64,000 nt of DNA from Aquimarina aquimarini (GTDB taxonomy: Bacteria; Bacteroidota; Bacteroidia; Flavobacteriales; Flavobacteriaceae), in contig NZ_OMKE01000012.1 in assembly GCF_900299535.1 (NCBI RefSeq), positions 1 through 64,000 on the forward strand. Reading direction: 5' to 3'. The notes under the pieces were generated by a model. It was not told the origin of the DNA. It saw only the letters and a list, made by a program, of their open reading frames with translations, and made no database searches. Below are positions 61,153-64,000 of the stretch, piece by piece. Within the stretch, counting starts at the first letter, position 1, and each line of letters opens with the position of its first letter. The position numbers and the translations under genes are program-made.

Positions 61153-61553
61153 TATCTTAATTTTGAGTTCAATTGTTTTAATGATTCACTAATCTTTAAT
61201 AGATCATTTTTTAACTCAGTATCTTTTTCTTTTACTCTCCCGAAAATGGAATTCAGATTCTGAATTAAATCTTTGAAAAAAGTGGTGTTCTGTTCAATAG
61301 ATTCTGATAATGACACTTGCAACGGATAGAGAATTTCAGATTCTTGTGTTTTGAAAAAACCGACAATTCTACGATCAATAACCTTTATCATTTGAGAGGG
61401 AGTTTTGTCATTTATTAGAGCTGGGTCTTGTCCTGTTTTTTTGAAAAACAGTATCATACCTTCTGTGAATTTTCCGATAGGACGGTTAAATTCTTCTGAA
61501 AGATTCCTCAAATCCTTATGGGATTTTTCATTAATCACAATACTCTTTTTCAT
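61152..61553 (-). CDS. BfmA/BtgA-type mobilisation accessory protein
   Basis: 133 residues. The N-terminus KSIVINEKSHKDLRNLSEEFNRPIGKFTEGMILFF is a ribbon-helix-helix-like domain, and IKVIDRRIVGFFKTQESEILYPLQ is the family signature of BfmA/BtgA. It would bind oriT and recruit the relaxase. The candidate oriT lies directly upstream (61651-61771). Confidence 0.87.
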   Translation of the reverse strand: MKKSIVINEKSHKDLRNLSEEFNRPIGKFTEGMILFFKKTGQDPALINDKTPSQMIKVIDRRIVGFFKTQESEILYPLQVSLSESIEQNTTFFKDLIQNLNSIFGRVKEKDTELKNDLLKISESLKQLNSKLR

Positions 61554-61650
61554 CTGTTTTATAATTTTTAATGTTGAAAATCAGATCATTACATAGATGT
61601 TATAAGAATCTTATAAACCGTTATAAATTTTAACTTGTTCTAATTGATTG

Positions 61651-61771
61651 ATTTCCCTTTGGTTAGCCTCGCAGAGCAAGTTAAGTTCACTGCGTTAGCA
61701 TGAGCTCAACTTGCTGTTCTTAAAATAAGAACACGCTCACCGTTTCTTAGAATTGGGTATCAAAGGGAAAT
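61651..61771. other. Candidate origin of transfer (oriT)
   Basis: A 121-bp region with nested inverted repeats: outer ATTTCCCTTTG / CAAAGGGAAAT (61651-61661, 61761-61771); AGCAAGTTAAGTTCA / TGAGCTCAACTTGCT (61675-61715, 13 of 15 paired); GTTCTTA-AAA-TAAGAAC (61716-61732). It is about 100 bp upstream of the mobilisation operon, the classical location of oriT. The nick site is not identifiable. Confidence 0.55.
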
Positions 61772-62568
61772 TAAAATCTACGACTCTCGCCATTAAGAGG
61801 AATCACATTAAACATGTGGTAGATACGATCATCGATGCGTTTATGATTTTCTTTAGCATCCCCATCATATTTTTTTACGAGTTCTTTAATAGTAAGATTA
61901 GTAGAGCAAAAAGTCTTTGTACCGATAGCTTTAAAGCGATTATATCGCATTTCTAAAATCTCTCTCATGAGTTCCTTTCTAATACCAAAGTCGTTCACGA
62001 TTCTTTCACTGCCCAGATCATCAAAGTATACTTTGCCTTTTGAGTAATTTTCAATTACACTTTCACCACCTCCGGAGGAATTATTTTTCTTATTTTCTTT
62101 ATTGAATTTTGTTGTGATGGTAAGGCAAGAAACATTGGTAAACCATAGTTGCGGAATGTTATGTGCTTTTCCGATACTTTGCATGATTTCAAAAAATGAA
62201 GTTTTGCCAACTCCACAATTTCCAGCAAGCATGATACCTTTTTGTAATTGCCCATTTTCTACTATTTCTTCAAATGAGGGATCATTTGCAAAATAGCGAC
62301 AAAGGATATCGAGTATGTGTCGATTTTCATCATCTACAATGAATGCTCTGCGTTCTTTCAAGTAATATGCTTTTGCAGCCTTATAGAACTCTTTTTTAAG
62401 CCACTCTAGGGGTAAGGTCATATTTTTAATTTTAATAGGTTCTGGTGTGTTATGAAGATTTTCGAAGTATTCTATAGTTTTTCTTTGTCGCGCAATTCTT
62501 TCTTTTTTTTCTTCGGGAGTTTCCAACCCAAACTTTTCTTTTACTCTTTGTCCTAATGAATTTTTCAT
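61771..62568 (-). CDS. DnaC/IstB-like AAA+ ATPase
   Basis: 265 residues. Walker A GNCGVGKT (116-123), Walker B KVYFDDLGSE and a C-terminal sensor 2 area CSTNLTIKELVKKYDGD. Helicase-loader type ATPase as found on ICEs and plasmids, where it helps replicate the excised element. The start overlaps the winged-helix gene by 4 bp. Confidence 0.87.
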   Translation of the reverse strand: MKNSLGQRVKEKFGLETPEEKKERIARQRKTIEYFENLHNTPEPIKIKNMTLPLEWLKKEFYKAAKAYYLKERRAFIVDDENRHILDILCRYFANDPSFEEIVENGQLQKGIMLAGNCGVGKTSFFEIMQSIGKAHNIPQLWFTNVSCLTITTKFNKENKKNNSSGGGESVIENYSKGKVYFDDLGSERIVNDFGIRKELMREILEMRYNRFKAIGTKTFCSTNLTIKELVKKYDGDAKENHKRIDDRIYHMFNVIPLNGESRRF

Positions 62569-63011
62569 TTTTTTCTTGGATTTGCGTTGATCATTTTTGA
62601 TTTTTTCTTTTTAAAAGAAGATGTATTATTACTATGTATTATTATACTTCCAGTTTCCCCACTTCGGGAATCCTGTATCTGCGAAGTGCGGACTGCCAGA
62701 CTATGGGAGTGCGCAATAGCTGCTTTCAGGTAGTGCGAAATTTTCAAATATCGTTTTGATCCATTTTGTGTTCTGATTACTTTTCTAGTGATCATTTTTT
62801 TATGCACTAGAGTTTTAATTATTTCAGATACTCTACTTTCTGATAATCCAAAAAAATCTGCGAAATACTTATTTCCTGCATAGCAGCAATCTTGTTCATC
62901 AGGGTTTTCAAGGCTTTCAATCTCAATTATGAAAACCTTTTCCTGTAAAGACAGCTCTTTGCTCAGCCATATTTCTTTAGGAATCCAGACTCCTTTGAAC
63001 GCTCTATTCAT
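62565..63011 (-). CDS. Winged-helix replication-type DNA-binding protein
   Basis: 148 residues. GVWIPKEIWLSKELSLQEKVFIIEIESL, then YFADFFGLSESRVSEIIKTLVHKKMITRKVI, a MarR/winged-helix motif found in the N-terminal domain of DnaD-like and phage/ICE replication proteins. The C-terminal Ser/Lys-rich tail is disordered. It shares an operon with the DnaC-like ATPase and the excisionase-like gene. Confidence 0.7.
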   Translation of the reverse strand: MNRAFKGVWIPKEIWLSKELSLQEKVFIIEIESLENPDEQDCCYAGNKYFADFFGLSESRVSEIIKTLVHKKMITRKVIRTQNGSKRYLKISHYLKAAIAHSHSLAVRTSQIQDSRSGETGSIIIHSNNTSSFKKKKSKMINANPRKK

Positions 63012-63310
63012 TATCTTCTACTTGATTGTGCTAGTCCTGGATTTTTACGTGCAAGTTTCAATAACTCAGATTTCGAGAAGAAAATCGATCTGCCAATTTG
63101 GTAATATGGTACCTTTCCTTTTTTCTTCCAGCTTATCAAGCTTGTTACTGATATACCTAAGAAAGCTGCTGTTTCTTTTTGTGATAGTCGATCTTCTGTT
63201 AGGTTGATAGGAGTTTGTTGTATAAATTCTGTTTTACGTAATCTATTGATTACTAAATCTATCATTCTTTCGAGATCCTTTTCTGTGTGTGTAATTAACT
63301 TGAAACTCAT
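63011..63310 (-). CDS. Excisionase-like HTH protein (MerR/Xis fold)
   Basis: 99 residues. The C-terminal part DRLSQKETAAFLGISVTSLISWKKKGKVPYYQIGRSIFFSKSELLKL is a helix-turn-helix_17/excisionase domain with a Trp-binding wing. It usually controls element excision or starts the replication/mobilisation operon. It is the first gene of the operon running to TraQ. Confidence 0.82.
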   Translation of the reverse strand: MSFKLITHTEKDLERMIDLVINRLRKTEFIQQTPINLTEDRLSQKETAAFLGISVTSLISWKKKGKVPYYQIGRSIFFSKSELLKLARKNPGLAQSSRR

Positions 63311-63709
63311 ATGGCTCTGTTTTAAATTAAACCACTTTTAATAGTTGTGGTGTTTGAACAGGTCAAATTTGGTTATAAGTTATACGTGGAGTATTTGCAC
63401 CACCCCAAAAAAATATTTTAGTGCAATTGCAAAAATCATAAGAATTAGCTATTAATAACTATGTTTATTCTTAAAAAAGGATAAATTCTATAATTAGATA
63501 ACATAAGAATATATTGATAATAATTTATTGTAAATCAATATTTTACGTATATTTATTGAATTAACTACCCTATATTTTCAACCCCACCTTTTAAGTGTGC
63601 ATATTCTCCACCTTTGGAAAACCTATGCATATAAATTACCCTGTATTGGGTATTTTAATAGGTGTGATTAAGAATTAATTTTAAGCAACTTTTATAAAAC
63701 TATTTAGTG
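63311..63709. other. Intergenic region of the island, divergent promoters
   Basis: About 400 bp, AT-rich. Contains an imperfect dyad ACCAC...GTGGT (63331-63351), the palindrome TGCAATTGCA (63422-63431), an 8-bp inverted repeat ATATTGAT/ATCAATAT (63511-63541) and two copies of CCACCTTT (63584, 63608). Likely operators and promoters for the divergent genes; nothing resembling an ORF. Confidence 0.4.
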
Positions 63710-64000
63710 ATGAAGGAAAAAAAAGCAATTCTGGGAACTCTAATTTTTATGATAATTTCAATTGGAGTTTATTGGGTTCTAAAAAAAATTGGAGTAGAAG
63801 GAAATGTTTCATATGCAACAATTTTATTGTTACCCATACTAGTTTATGTTATTCTTGCAGATAAAATCACTTCATTTAAAGCGGGAAATATTGAAGCTAC
63901 ATTTAAGGAAGTAGCCAATCAAAAAATTTCTACAGGTGATGACTCCATAGAACAACTTTCTAATGATGATAACTTAGAAATTATTGCTAAAGGACCAACA
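63710..64000 (+). CDS. Hypothetical two-TM protein, 3' end outside window
   Basis: The frame opens with the ATG at 63710 and stays open to the last base (97 codons). Two hydrophobic helices (about 8-24 and 37-50) are followed by an acidic cytoplasmic tail that starts ADKITSFKAGNIEATFKEV. I do not recognise a family; accessory-membrane-protein type. The gene is divergent from the excisionase-like operon. Confidence 0.55.
   Translation, partial: MKEKKAILGTLIFMIISIGVYWVLKKIGVEGNVSYATILLLPILVYVILADKITSFKAGNIEATFKEVANQKISTGDDSIEQLSNDDNLEIIAKGPT

Overview
The window is AT-rich chromosomal DNA of a marine-type Bacteroidota bacterium, most likely a Flavobacteriaceae member close to Aquimarina (the genus is inference). 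The evidence is a cell-surface protein with a type IX secretion (T9SS) C-terminal sorting domain, Bacteroidota-type promoters (TAnnTTTG), DUF2723, DUF4199 and DUF6428 genes, an OlsF-type ornithine-lipid synthase and Bacteroidota-style tra/mob genes. There is no rRNA, no CRISPR array and only one tRNA.

Layout. 1-1500: the end of a REP-associated Y1 transposase (RAYT), followed by two inverted copies of a GC-rich 30-bp palindromic repeat. These bracket an orphan toxin-like domain and a lipoprotein that could be its immunity partner. 2205-13790: a compact 13-gene type II secretion / type IV pilus-like operon (pilin, prepilin peptidase, GspE ATPase, secretin, GspL-, M- and C-like proteins, two lipoproteins, three minor pseudopilin-like proteins, GspF). 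13865-15592: an acyltransferase and a TerB-like protein. 15639-18861: a minus-strand operon of a coiled-coil protein, a longin/roadblock-like protein, a Ras-like GTPase and a hybrid histidine kinase. 19013-23796: metabolism (fbp, GNAT, aspartate kinase, OlsF-like). 23872-25678: an arsenic operon (arsR, DUF6428, arsN-like, arsC) with a palindromic operator but no efflux pump. 25769-31242: small membrane proteins, VOC, DUF1801, DUF4199, a membrane LuxR-type regulator, HD hydrolase, hydroxyacid dehydrogenase and methyltransferase. 31261-38678: a DUF2723 glycosyltransferase, a repetitive T9SS-exported fibre-like protein, a His-rich membrane protein of unknown role and an orphan Cys-rich peptide precursor. 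38801-51978: mostly core genes (mgtE, rsmA, serS, ribF, pth, rplY, prs), a TPR histidine kinase, an HTTM protein and tRNA-Leu(CAA).

From about 52000 to the window end lies an accessory island abutting the tRNA. It starts with a DUF4365 nuclease-like gene convergent with an Abi_2/HEPN gene (a candidate defence pair). It continues through a membrane protein and a metallophosphoesterase into a conjugation/mobilisation module: TraQ-like, TraO, a small TM protein, a TraG/VirD4 coupling protein, a DUF5712 relaxase, a BfmA/BtgA accessory protein, a candidate oriT, a DnaC-like ATPase, a winged-helix protein and an excisionase-like protein. The core type IV secretion genes normally found near TraO are absent between TraG and TraO, and no integrase is seen. 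The element is therefore either a reduced/decayed ICE or a mobilisable island that continues beyond the window.

The most unusual items are the repeat-bracketed toxin/immunity-like cassette beside a RAYT gene, the GTPase/longin/coiled-coil/kinase operon, the GspK-like pseudopilin with a bactofilin-like beta-helix, the orphan Cys-rich leader peptide, and structured non-coding elements inside the island (55335-55402, 56862-56977, 61651-61771).
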